DNA of 5,333 nt, from assembly GCA_014384505.1 (NCBI GenBank), contig JACNFT010000108.1:1-5333 (forward strand), written 5' to 3'. The notes under the pieces are model-generated. The model saw only the letters and a list, made by a program, of their open reading frames with translations, did no database searches and was not told the origin of the DNA. The stretch comes from Cryomorphaceae bacterium (lineage in GTDB: Bacteria; Bacteroidota; Bacteroidia; Flavobacteriales; BACL11). Positions 1 through 5,333 of the stretch are shown here, piece by piece. The number at the start of each line of letters is the position of its first letter. The first letter of the stretch is position 1. The position numbers and the translations under genes were made by a program.

Positions 1-39
1 GCAGAAAATATGATTAACGAAATTAAGAAATTGATTTAA
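1..39 (+). CDS. 3' end of an unidentified upstream gene (partial)
   Basis: Frame 1 is the only plus-strand frame open from the left edge; it encodes AENMINEIKKLI and stops at TAA 37-39. The other two plus-strand frames hit stops within the first 15 bases. The stop overlaps the start of the next gene by one base (TAATG), which is typical of translationally coupled operon genes, so this is probably the true end of a gene co-transcribed with the cysteine desulfurase. Twelve residues are too few to identify the product. The charged, helix-like tail gives no function. Confidence 0.6.
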   Translation, partial: AENMINEIKKLI

Positions 40-1175
40 TGAAAAGAGTTTTTTTAGATAATGCTTCCACCACACCAATAGCGCCAGAAATTATCGAGAT
101 GATGAGTGAAATGATGAAAACAACTTATGCTAATCCATCATCTATGCATTCCTTTGGTAGAGAGGCGAAAATAGTGATTGAAAATGCACGTAAGACTATT
201 GCTAATATTTTGAATACATCACCTGGATCAATATTTTTCACTTCAGGAGGAACTGAAGCTGATAACATGGCAATTATGTGCGGGATTCATGATAATGATA
301 TTAAACATGCAATTACTTCAAAAATTTCTCATCATGCTGTTTTGCATCCTTTGGAGGATTTAGCGGCTGCAGGAAAAATTAAATTATCTTATATTAATAT
401 AGATAAAAATGGAGAGGTATCGCTTGCTCACTTAAAAGAGTTATTGGAAGATAACGAGAGAACGTTTGTATCCATAATGCATGCAAATAATGAAATCGGA
501 ACTATACAGGATATAAAACAAATTGGAGATATTTGTAAGGAATATAATGCGATTTTTCATTCGGATACAGTGCAGACTATGGCACACTTTCCTTTTGATA
601 TGCAAGATTTAAATGTTGATTTTATGGCTGCTTCAGCACATAAATTTCATGGTCCGAAAGGAGTAGGCTTTATTTATGTGTCAGAAGACATCCAAATAAA
701 ACCTTTATTAAGAGGGGGTGGACAAGAAAGAAATATGCGTGCAGGTACTGAAAATGTTTACGGAATTTCTGGAATGGCCATGGCTATGGAAATGGCGTAT
801 GCAAATTTGGAAAAAGAAGTCGCATACATAAAAGGATTGAAGCAGTACATGATAGAACAATTGCAGTCAGAAATTAAAGATGTTCAGTTTTATGGAAAAA
901 ATACGGATTTAGATAGTAGTTTGTATACTGTGCTAAGTTGTAGTTTTCCTGAAGCTGATATGGCAGAAATGCTATTGTTTAACCTAGATATTATGGGCAT
1001 TGCTTGTAGTGGTGGTTCTGCTTGTTCTTCAGGTAGTAGTACAGGGTCTCATGTACTTTCGGCTATTGCACCTGATAGTAAGCGTCCCGGTGTTCGTTTT
1101 TCGTTTAGTAAATACAATACTAAAGAAGAAATTGATTACGTAATTGAAAAACTAAAAGGCCTTTTTAATCAATAA
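39..1175 (+). CDS. Cysteine desulfurase, NifS/IscS type (class V aminotransferase fold)
   Basis: A complete 378-residue PLP enzyme that should take sulfur from L-cysteine as an enzyme persulfide, giving alanine, for Fe-S clusters or tRNA/cofactor thiolation in the cytoplasm. Visible landmarks are: N-terminal LDNASTTP (6-13); SGGTEADN (69-76) in the PLP phosphate region; His98 in SHHAVL, aligning with the ring-stacking His of IscS; HANNEIGT (148-155); Asp176 and Gln179 in HSDTVQ; the PLP lysine Lys202 in SAHKFHGPKG; RAGTENV (235-241); and the mobile-loop catalytic cysteine Cys329 in GSACSSGS. All expected active-site residues are present. It is shorter than E. coli IscS (about 404 residues) and lacks that C-terminal extension, which contributes to IscU docking, so the sulfur acceptor may differ. 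The start is fixed by the TAATG overlap with the upstream gene. Its 3' end overlaps the convergent gene by 11 bp. Bacteroidota usually use SUF for bulk Fe-S assembly, so a tRNA-thiolation role is plausible but is inference. Confidence 0.95.
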   Translation: MKRVFLDNASTTPIAPEIIEMMSEMMKTTYANPSSMHSFGREAKIVIENARKTIANILNTSPGSIFFTSGGTEADNMAIMCGIHDNDIKHAITSKISHHAVLHPLEDLAAAGKIKLSYINIDKNGEVSLAHLKELLEDNERTFVSIMHANNEIGTIQDIKQIGDICKEYNAIFHSDTVQTMAHFPFDMQDLNVDFMAASAHKFHGPKGVGFIYVSEDIQIKPLLRGGGQERNMRAGTENVYGISGMAMAMEMAYANLEKEVAYIKGLKQYMIEQLQSEIKDVQFYGKNTDLDSSLYTVLSCSFPEADMAEMLLFNLDIMGIACSGGSACSSGSSTGSHVLSAIAPDSKRPGVRFSFSKYNTKEEIDYVIEKLKGLFNQ

Positions 1176-3024
1176 TAATCTTTTTTTCCACTACACCATT
1201 TTCATATTTGTAAAATAGGGGGGTATTGTTTTTTTCTTGTGTTTTTTCTCCTAAGATATTTGTAATGTTTAGGAGTTTTCCTTTTTTTGAAGGATGTTCA
1301 ATAATAGTATTAGGATTGGTAACACTTCCCCATTCCACAACTGGCCAAGAAATAAAATTCTGACATTTAATTCTAAAATTATTAAACCCAACTATTTGTC
1401 TTAAAAAATTCTGTGAAGAATGCACATAAGAAGTTGATGTATCTGCTGTGGTTCCGTTATTAGTTAGTAGAATAATTCTACCTTCTTTCTGGTAAACAGA
1501 TTTCTTGTTTGCAGATTGTTTTATTACTAAATAAGAATCATAACTTAAATAAAATCCGTGTGCTAATGTGTCATTTACCATTGCCCAAGTTACCGCAGAA
1601 GTAGTATTTTCATAGTAAGATGAAGTGTATTTGTCAAAAGTATTTGGCATAAAAATACTTCTTTGTATCAGGTCTAATCCTTTTTCAAATTCTAATTCAC
1701 CATAATAGCTGCCATAAACATTGTCGTGTATATTACTACAAAAAGTTGTTCCTATATATTTACTGTCTTGTCCTGCAAATGCAGTTATGGTAACTCCATC
1801 TTTTAATTTATCTTTTAATAAATTTCCGTTTGGAGTATTGTAAAGAAAGTTTTTTAAGATATTCCATTCATTTTCGTAAAACAGAATCTTATTTGGAGAA
1901 CTAAAATTTATTGAAGGTAAATTGCTGGAATTGGATATATCAATTACATGTGTGTTTGGATTATTTAATTGATTAATTCTGTTTGCCAAAAGATTAGCTC
2001 TGTTTGGTTTTGTAGTGTAAATGTAAATATGATCTTGTATTTGTCCGTGTAAACTATCTAACTCACAAAGAAACTTATCTATATGTTCTAAACTATCACT
2101 TCCGCTAACTAACAAAGTATTGGTGTAATTATAATATAAAATTGGGTCTAGTGGTGGAATAGGGTTTATAGTAATGCTATTCGCTCCGTTTGTAATCTGT
2201 TTTGTGTTAAAATCATATTTGTAACCATTTAGCAGTTGTGAGTATTTTGTGTCTTTTGTGACAAATGTATTGAACCAAACATTATTTTCAATAATGGTTA
2301 CGGAGGCAGAACCCATTACTTCTCCAATATTGTTACTATCAATACAAATTGCAGTTCTGTCATCTACTCCAACCCCATCTTTTCTTTGTGTTCCCCAATT
2401 CTGATACCAATTTGCCATAAATACTAATAACCTGGCAAATCTTCCTCTTTCTACAAAGTGTGTGTCAAAAATATATTCAGGAAAGATACTAAGGAAATCA
2501 TCATCTAATGCAATGTCAATCCAATTGTAAGGATCTGTCAGTGCATCATCAGGATATACAGTGCCATTTTCAGCTGTAAAAATTACTTCTGATAAAATAG
2601 CCATTCCAGCAGAAGTGCCCATAATTACTCCTCCTTGGTTAAATTTATCATGAATAGCGTCTTCTACTTTAGTATCATTCCAAGTGCTGTAATAATCCCA
2701 CTGATCTCCACCTTTAATAAAAAACACATCATAATTCATTAAGCTGTCGTATGTAGCTTGTGCATTTGCTAGTGTAAGGTTGTCAATGTCAAAACGAGCA
2801 GTATCACTAGCGCCTAAATCCATAAAGTATTCCGGTATCCAAGATGTAGAACTGCTATAATAGATAACAGCTACTTTTCTGTTTTGTGATTGGTCAAGTG
2901 CCCAAGTGTACGGATCGTCACTCCATCCTCCAATGCTTTCTCCACCACCACCAATAAGGATAAGGCTTCCTTGTGAAAAACTGAAAAGTGGAATAAAAAA
3001 TAAAAGGAAGATACATTTTTTCAT
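1165..3024 (-). CDS. Secreted cyanophycinase-like peptidase S51 protein with degenerate second domain and T9SS-like tail
   Basis: A 619-residue protein. Residues 1-18 are a signal peptide (basic MKK, hydrophobic core, FSFSQ before the mature Gly19). Residues about 19-285 form an S51/cyanophycinase domain: SLILIGGGGES (20-30), GGDQ (105-108), nucleophile elbow GTSAG (136-140, Ser138), DTHFVERGR (187-195) with His189, Arg193, Arg195 and Arg198, and GVGVDDRTAI (217-226). Known cyanophycinases cut the Asp-Arg polymer cyanophycin into beta-Asp-Arg dipeptides. The family motif is usually DQHF; here Gln is Thr188, so specificity may differ. Residues about 297-555 look like a second copy of the fold without the catalytic residues. 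The last ~43 residues (LGEKTQ..., ending VEKKIIID) resemble a T9SS type A sorting domain, predicting outer-membrane export. Typical cyanophycinases are about 270-400 residues. It lies 16 bp downstream of nhaC. No cyanophycin synthetase or isoaspartyl dipeptidase is in the window, so the substrate is unproven. Fold and class are strong; exact substrate is not. Confidence 0.85.
   Translation of the reverse strand: MKKCIFLLFFIPLFSFSQGSLILIGGGGESIGGWSDDPYTWALDQSQNRKVAVIYYSSSTSWIPEYFMDLGASDTARFDIDNLTLANAQATYDSLMNYDVFFIKGGDQWDYYSTWNDTKVEDAIHDKFNQGGVIMGTSAGMAILSEVIFTAENGTVYPDDALTDPYNWIDIALDDDFLSIFPEYIFDTHFVERGRFARLLVFMANWYQNWGTQRKDGVGVDDRTAICIDSNNIGEVMGSASVTIIENNVWFNTFVTKDTKYSQLLNGYKYDFNTKQITNGANSITINPIPPLDPILYYNYTNTLLVSGSDSLEHIDKFLCELDSLHGQIQDHIYIYTTKPNRANLLANRINQLNNPNTHVIDISNSSNLPSINFSSPNKILFYENEWNILKNFLYNTPNGNLLKDKLKDGVTITAFAGQDSKYIGTTFCSNIHDNVYGSYYGELEFEKGLDLIQRSIFMPNTFDKYTSSYYENTTSAVTWAMVNDTLAHGFYLSYDSYLVIKQSANKKSVYQKEGRIILLTNNGTTADTSTSYVHSSQNFLRQIVGFNNFRIKCQNFISWPVVEWGSVTNPNTIIEHPSKKGKLLNITNILGEKTQEKNNTPLFYKYENGVVEKKIIID
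1168..1296 (-). other. Probable T9SS type A sorting domain (C-terminal tail)
   Basis: Residues about 577-619 contain KLLNITNILGEKT, then TPLFYKYENGVVEK, then IIID at the very end. This resembles the flavobacterial pattern of Leu-Leu-x-Ile/Val-x-(D/N)-x-Leu-Gly-(R/E), then FY-x-Y-(D/E)-(D/N)-G-x-(V)-EK-(K/R)-I, that ends many T9SS cargo proteins. It predicts passage through the outer membrane and release or surface anchoring. It is recognised by pattern, not by profile search. Confidence 0.65.
1360..2136 (-). other. Degenerate second S51-like domain (internal duplication)
   Basis: Residues about 297-555 repeat the order of elements in the first domain. TLLVSGS (303-309) matches LILIGGG. KILFYENEW (379-387) matches DVFFIKGGD but loses the GGDQ loop. 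KDGVTITAFAG (408-418) matches QGGVIMGTSAG, with Phe416 where Ser138 sits. SIFMPNTF (456-463) matches the region before DTHF, with Thr462 where His189 sits. The second copy would therefore be catalytically dead and could serve substrate binding or dimer-like packing. The alignment was made by eye and the boundaries are approximate. Confidence 0.5.
2971..3024 (-). other. Signal peptide of the cyanophycinase-like protein
   Basis: Residues 1-18 have a Lys-Lys start, a run of Leu/Phe/Ile and a polar FSFSQ end, directly followed by the first beta strand of the S51 domain (SLILIGG). The only cysteine is at position 4, ahead of the hydrophobic core, so there is no lipobox. This looks like Sec/signal peptidase I export, needed for later T9SS secretion. 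The exact cleavage site is inferred. Confidence 0.8.
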
Positions 3025-3028
3025 ACTT

Positions 3029-3036
3029 CAAATATA
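3029..3036 (-). promoter_or_regulatory. Possible Bacteroidota -7 element before the cyanophycinase gene
   Basis: The 16-bp gap holds TATATTTG on the minus strand, a full match to the Bacteroidota -7 consensus TAnnTTTG. It lies only 4 bases before the ATG, so a transcript from it would be leaderless or nearly so. The nearest upstream TTTG is about 33 bp away instead of the expected 19-21 bp. In such AT-rich DNA this may be chance, and read-through from nhaC is the simpler explanation. Confidence 0.2.
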
Positions 3037-3040
3037 GAGT

Positions 3041-4201
3041 TTATTTATCTAATTTTTTAATTTTAATTCCAAAATAACCATAAGCAATTGTCATCAGTGG
3101 TGAGATAAGATTGAAAAAACAGAAAGGTAAATAAGCTAATGTTGCCACTCCTAATACTGCTGATTGTGCAGCTCCACAAGAGTTCCAAGGAATAAGAACT
3201 GAAGTTACAGTCCCGCTATCTTCCAGCGTACGACTTAAGTTTTCTGGGGCTAAACCTTTTTCTGTATAAGTGTCGGAAAACATTCTTCCGGGCACTATAA
3301 TACTCATGTATTGGTCGGAAGTAGTAATGTTAAAGAAAATACAAGTGCAGGCGGTAGTTGCTATTAGGCTTCCAGTATTTTGTGCGTATTTTATAATAGG
3401 CTCTGCTATTCTTCTTAATAGTCCAGTTGATTCTATTGATCCACTGAATGTCATTGCACAAAAGATAAGTAATAATGTGTTAAGCATACCATACATCCCT
3501 CCTGATTTTAGTAAATCAGTTCTGTCTGCTTCTTCTATATTAAAGATATCATTTATACTGGCATTTACTGTTGTAAAGTTAACATCACCAATCATTGCAT
3601 TTATAACGCCCATATAATAAGAGCTGATGCTGTTTATTGATGCTCCTGATACTTCTATAACTATTTCTGGTTGAAAGATGATTGCGAATACTCCTCCTAA
3701 TAAAGTTCCAAAAAATAAAGCAGGAATAGCTGCTACCTTTTTTATAATCATAGCAATTACCGCAATTGGAACTATAAATAACCATGGACTAATAACAAAT
3801 TTAGTAGAAATGACAACTAAGGCTTTTTCAATTTGTTCTGATGAGATGTCAGTGGTGAAATAGAACCCTATTCCTAAAAATAAAATTAAAGTGATGATAA
3901 AGGAGGGTGCAGTTGTGTACATCATGTATTTTATATGGTCGAATAAATCAACCCCACTTATGGCAGCAGCCATATTAGTTGTTTCTGACAAGGGAGACAT
4001 CTTATCTCCAAAATAAGCTCCTGAAATAATAGCTCCACCAATTAATCCTACTGGTAATCCAATTGCTGTTCCAATTCCTAAAAGTGCGATTCCTATAGTT
4101 GCTATGGTACTCCATGAACTTCCGGTTGCAAGGGATACAATAGCGGTTATTATAGCAGTAGCAAATAAGAAAATTGTAGGGTTAAGAACTTTGTAATCCA
4201 T
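3041..4201 (-). CDS. NhaC C-terminal fragment (386 residues, after the frame break)
   Basis: This frame carries most of the antiporter: ATGSSWSTIATIG (25-37), ISGAYFGDKMSPLSETTN (59-76) with the acidic and polar residues typical of the ion path, ITTSDQYMSIIVPGRMF (292-308), and LEDSGTVTSVLIPWNSCGAA (326-345), with some eight or more hydrophobic segments. The ATG at 4201 lies inside the first frame (20-bp overlap) and matches an ordinary Tyr-Gly position of the parent sequence, so it is probably not an evolved start. Reinitiation there could still make a truncated protein lacking the first three membrane segments. Confidence 0.75.
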   Translation of the reverse strand: MDYKVLNPTIFLFATAIITAIVSLATGSSWSTIATIGIALLGIGTAIGLPVGLIGGAIISGAYFGDKMSPLSETTNMAAAISGVDLFDHIKYMMYTTAPSFIITLILFLGIGFYFTTDISSEQIEKALVVISTKFVISPWLFIVPIAVIAMIIKKVAAIPALFFGTLLGGVFAIIFQPEIVIEVSGASINSISSYYMGVINAMIGDVNFTTVNASINDIFNIEEADRTDLLKSGGMYGMLNTLLLIFCAMTFSGSIESTGLLRRIAEPIIKYAQNTGSLIATTACTCIFFNITTSDQYMSIIVPGRMFSDTYTEKGLAPENLSRTLEDSGTVTSVLIPWNSCGAAQSAVLGVATLAYLPFCFFNLISPLMTIAYGYFGIKIKKLDK

Positions 4202-4505
4202 AATAAATCATTGTTGGAATAACTCCAGAAATCAACCAAGTTCCAGCTAATGAACCAATAAGTAAAAGCATAATAATAGCAGGGACTATGGATTTGATAC
4301 TGTTGCTAATTCCTTCCATGATATCTTTCCATTTACTTCCGTAATAAATTCCAATTATAGCGGCTAATGCACCTGAAAATAATAGTGCTAACTGGTTACT
4401 CCCACCAATAGCATTGTCATACATTACCACATTAAATGAAAGTAATACTATTAAAAATAGAATTGGAGATAAAGCTAGTAAATAAGGAATCTTTTTATCA
4501 GTCAT
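4182..4505 (-). CDS. NhaC N-terminal fragment (107 residues, before the frame break)
   Basis: This frame encodes the cytoplasmic start MTDKKIPY and about three hydrophobic segments (roughly residues 8-29, 38-56 and 70-102), including the family-like stretch SLAGTWLISGVIPTMIYYGL (85-104). After GLQ it reads only two serines and stops at TAA 4184-4182. The start is the first ATG after the 44-bp spacer following the upstream gene; no Shine-Dalgarno is visible, which is normal in this phylum. Alone it is far too short to transport ions. Confidence 0.75.
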   Translation of the reverse strand: MTDKKIPYLLALSPILFLIVLLSFNVVMYDNAIGGSNQLALLFSGALAAIIGIYYGSKWKDIMEGISNSIKSIVPAIIMLLLIGSLAGTWLISGVIPTMIYYGLQSS

Positions 4506-4549
4506 CTTAAAAGTTTAAAATTAGGATGGTAAAGATAAAAAAGTATTTG
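4506..4549 (-). other. 44-bp spacer between the PLP enzyme gene and nhaC
   Basis: The longest non-coding stretch in the window. It is strongly AT-rich and has no GC-rich hairpin followed by a T run, so no terminator is seen. TATCTTTA on the minus strand (4530-4537) is one base off the Bacteroidota -7 consensus TAnnTTTG, but no TTTG lies at the expected distance upstream. Read-through from the upstream gene is the likelier way nhaC is expressed. Confidence 0.4.
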
Positions 4550-5333
4550 TTAGAGGATGCCTACTTTTTTCATACAGTCAACCATAGTGTCGTAGGTTCT
4601 TTCAATATCATTATCCAATCCAATTGAAATACGCACTAAACCATCTGAAAGTCCCATAGTTTTTCTTTCTTCTTCTGGAATTTCAGATGATGTAGATAGT
4701 CCAGGTGCTGAGAATAATGTTTTATAGAAGCCTAAACTTACTGCTAAATAACCTAAGTTATTGTTTTGCATTTCTTCCATAAATGCATTTCCTATCTCTT
4801 TCGTTTTAGTGTCTATAATAAACATTCCACCAAAACCAAAGCCATCATTCATGCAGTTTTTCATCATCTCATGTTGAGGGTGCTCTTCTAATCCTGGGTA
4901 AATTACTCTAAGCCCATCTTTTTTGAAAGCATTTGCTAAGTACATTGCGTTTTCAGAATGTTTTTTCATTCTTAAGTGTAGCGTACGGATATTTTTAAGA
5001 ATACTTGCTGCACGCATTGCATCCATTACAGGACCAAGTAACATAGCACTTCCTGAATTTACGTCAATCATACTCGCGATAAACTCTTCATCAGAACAGA
5101 CAACTCCACCAACCGTATCAGAAGTACCATTAATAAACTTTGTTAAAGAATGAATAACAACATCAGCACCCATTTTTGAAGGGGAGAAAATCATAGGAGT
5201 AAAAGTGTTGTCAACCACAAATTTGATTCCATGTTTCTTAGCTACTTCAGCAATTGCATTAATATCAGAAACCTCAAGTAAAGGGTTACTCATAGTTTCG
5301 CAATAAATTACTTTTGTATTTTTAGTAATTGCA
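4550..5333 (-). CDS. Cys/Met-metabolism PLP enzyme (methionine gamma-lyase / cystathionine gamma-synthase type), 5' end off the window
   Basis: About 260 C-terminal residues of a roughly 390-430-residue enzyme are present. The frame stays open through 5332 (AITKNTKVIYCET precedes the ATG at 5293), so that ATG encodes an internal Met within the family motif E-T-M-S-N-P and is not the start. Counting from that Met: Asp28 in VVDNTF pairs with the PLP ring nitrogen; Lys52 in HSLTKFINGTSD is the Schiff-base lysine; AVSLG (184-188) and SSEIPEEER (202-210) are family elements; and Arg221 in GLVRISIGLDN binds the substrate carboxylate. The family does C-S bond chemistry: it eliminates methionine or cystathionine, or makes cystathionine or homocysteine from acylhomoserine. 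The N-terminal residues that help tell lyase from synthase lie outside the window, so the exact reaction is undecided; I favour the Bacteroidota methionine gamma-lyase-like group. It is probably the upstream member of a transcript with nhaC, 44 bp away. Confidence 0.9.
   Translation of the reverse strand, partial: AITKNTKVIYCETMSNPLLEVSDINAIAEVAKKHGIKFVVDNTFTPMIFSPSKMGADVVIHSLTKFINGTSDTVGGVVCSDEEFIASMIDVNSGSAMLLGPVMDAMRAASILKNIRTLHLRMKKHSENAMYLANAFKKDGLRVIYPGLEEHPQHEMMKNCMNDGFGFGGMFIIDTKTKEIGNAFMEEMQNNNLGYLAVSLGFYKTLFSAPGLSTSSEIPEEERKTMGLSDGLVRISIGLDNDIERTYDTMVDCMKKVGIL

Larger units (their letters stand above)
3041..4505 (-). pseudogene. nhaC: nhaC-family Na+/H+ antiporter, split by a one-base frameshift
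   Basis: Taken together, the two reading frames cover one NhaC-type inner-membrane antiporter of about 487 residues, the normal family length, from a starting ATG at 4505 to TAA at 3041. NhaC proteins exchange Na+ for protons; the family also includes B. subtilis MleN, a malate/lactate antiporter, so another cargo is possible. The first frame ends ...IPTMIYYGLQSS and the second begins MDYKVLNPTIF. Removing one A from the CAAAGTT triplet run around 4190-4192 gives YYGLQVLNPTIF, a smooth family-like join. The break falls in the loop between membrane segments near residue 105. Both halves keep conserved residues and show no other damage, so the change is recent, a sequencing or assembly error, or a recoding site. 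It sits 44 bp downstream of the PLP enzyme gene and 16 bp upstream of the cyanophycinase-like gene. The family call is strong; whether the gene is truly broken is open. Confidence 0.8.

Noticed and set aside
1153..1187. AAAAGGCCTTTT palindrome and a nearby T run as a terminator for the cysteine desulfurase
   Set aside because: The palindrome has no loop; folding it would leave only about four A-U pairs. It lies within coding sequence of both genes, so it is not a convincing intrinsic terminator.
1214..1221. Run of G bases near the end of the cyanophycinase-like gene as a possible frameshift point
   Set aside because: The frame reads smoothly through it (NTPLFY) into the T9SS-like tail, so there is no sign of an indel.
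3270..3617. A 115-codon plus-strand open frame opposite nhaC
   Set aside because: It lies wholly antisense to a well-conserved antiporter coding frame, has no recognisable motif, and its hydrophobic look is the mirror of the membrane protein's codons.
3585..3863. Short open frames on both strands within nhaC (minus 3585-3785, plus 3678-3863)
   Set aside because: Out-of-frame shadows of the antiporter gene with low-complexity translations and no independent start context.
4923..5153. A 76-codon plus-strand open frame opposite the PLP enzyme
   Set aside because: It is antisense to strongly conserved active-site coding sequence including the PLP lysine; no support as a gene.
5291..5293. ATG at 5293 as the start of the Cys/Met PLP enzyme
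   Set aside because: The frame stays open to the window edge and the residues before it (KVIYCET) continue the conserved family motif, so the Met is internal.

Overview
The window is AT-rich and gene-dense and looks like chromosomal DNA from a marine or gliding-type Flavobacteriia (Bacteroidota). Three things point there: the protein sequences resemble Bacteroidota family members, one exported protein carries a Bacteroidota-type N-terminal signal ending in FSFSQ plus a C-terminal tail resembling type IX secretion (T9SS) sorting domains, and there are no clear Shine-Dalgarno sequences before the starts. This taxonomic call is from pattern recognition, not from a search.

Layout. Plus strand: the last 12 codons of an unidentified gene (1-39) share one base (TAATG) with a complete NifS/IscS-type cysteine desulfurase (39-1175). 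Minus strand, reading from the right edge leftwards: a PLP-dependent Cys/Met-metabolism enzyme of the methionine gamma-lyase / cystathionine gamma-synthase fold (5' end beyond the window, stop at 4550); after 44 bp an NhaC-family Na+/H+ antiporter gene that is split into two overlapping reading frames (4505-4182 and 4201-3041) by one extra base; after 16 bp a secreted cyanophycinase-like S51 protein (3024-1165). The last gene runs tail-to-tail into the cysteine desulfurase with an 11-bp overlap. There is no non-coding stretch longer than 44 bp.

How they may work together. The three minus-strand genes are close enough to be one transcript, but no obvious single pathway links them. The cyanophycinase-like protein is predicted to be exported and perhaps surface-attached, where it would cleave an Asp/Arg-type polymer or another unusual peptide. 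Two PLP enzymes of sulfur amino acid chemistry happen to flank the region on opposite strands.

The points most worth a second look are (a) the single-base frame break in an otherwise well-preserved nhaC, and (b) the architecture of the cyanophycinase-like protein: an apparently intact S51 domain, a second related domain that has lost the nucleophile and histidine, and a T9SS-like tail. I see no mobile element, CRISPR array, RNA gene or clearly new multi-gene system.
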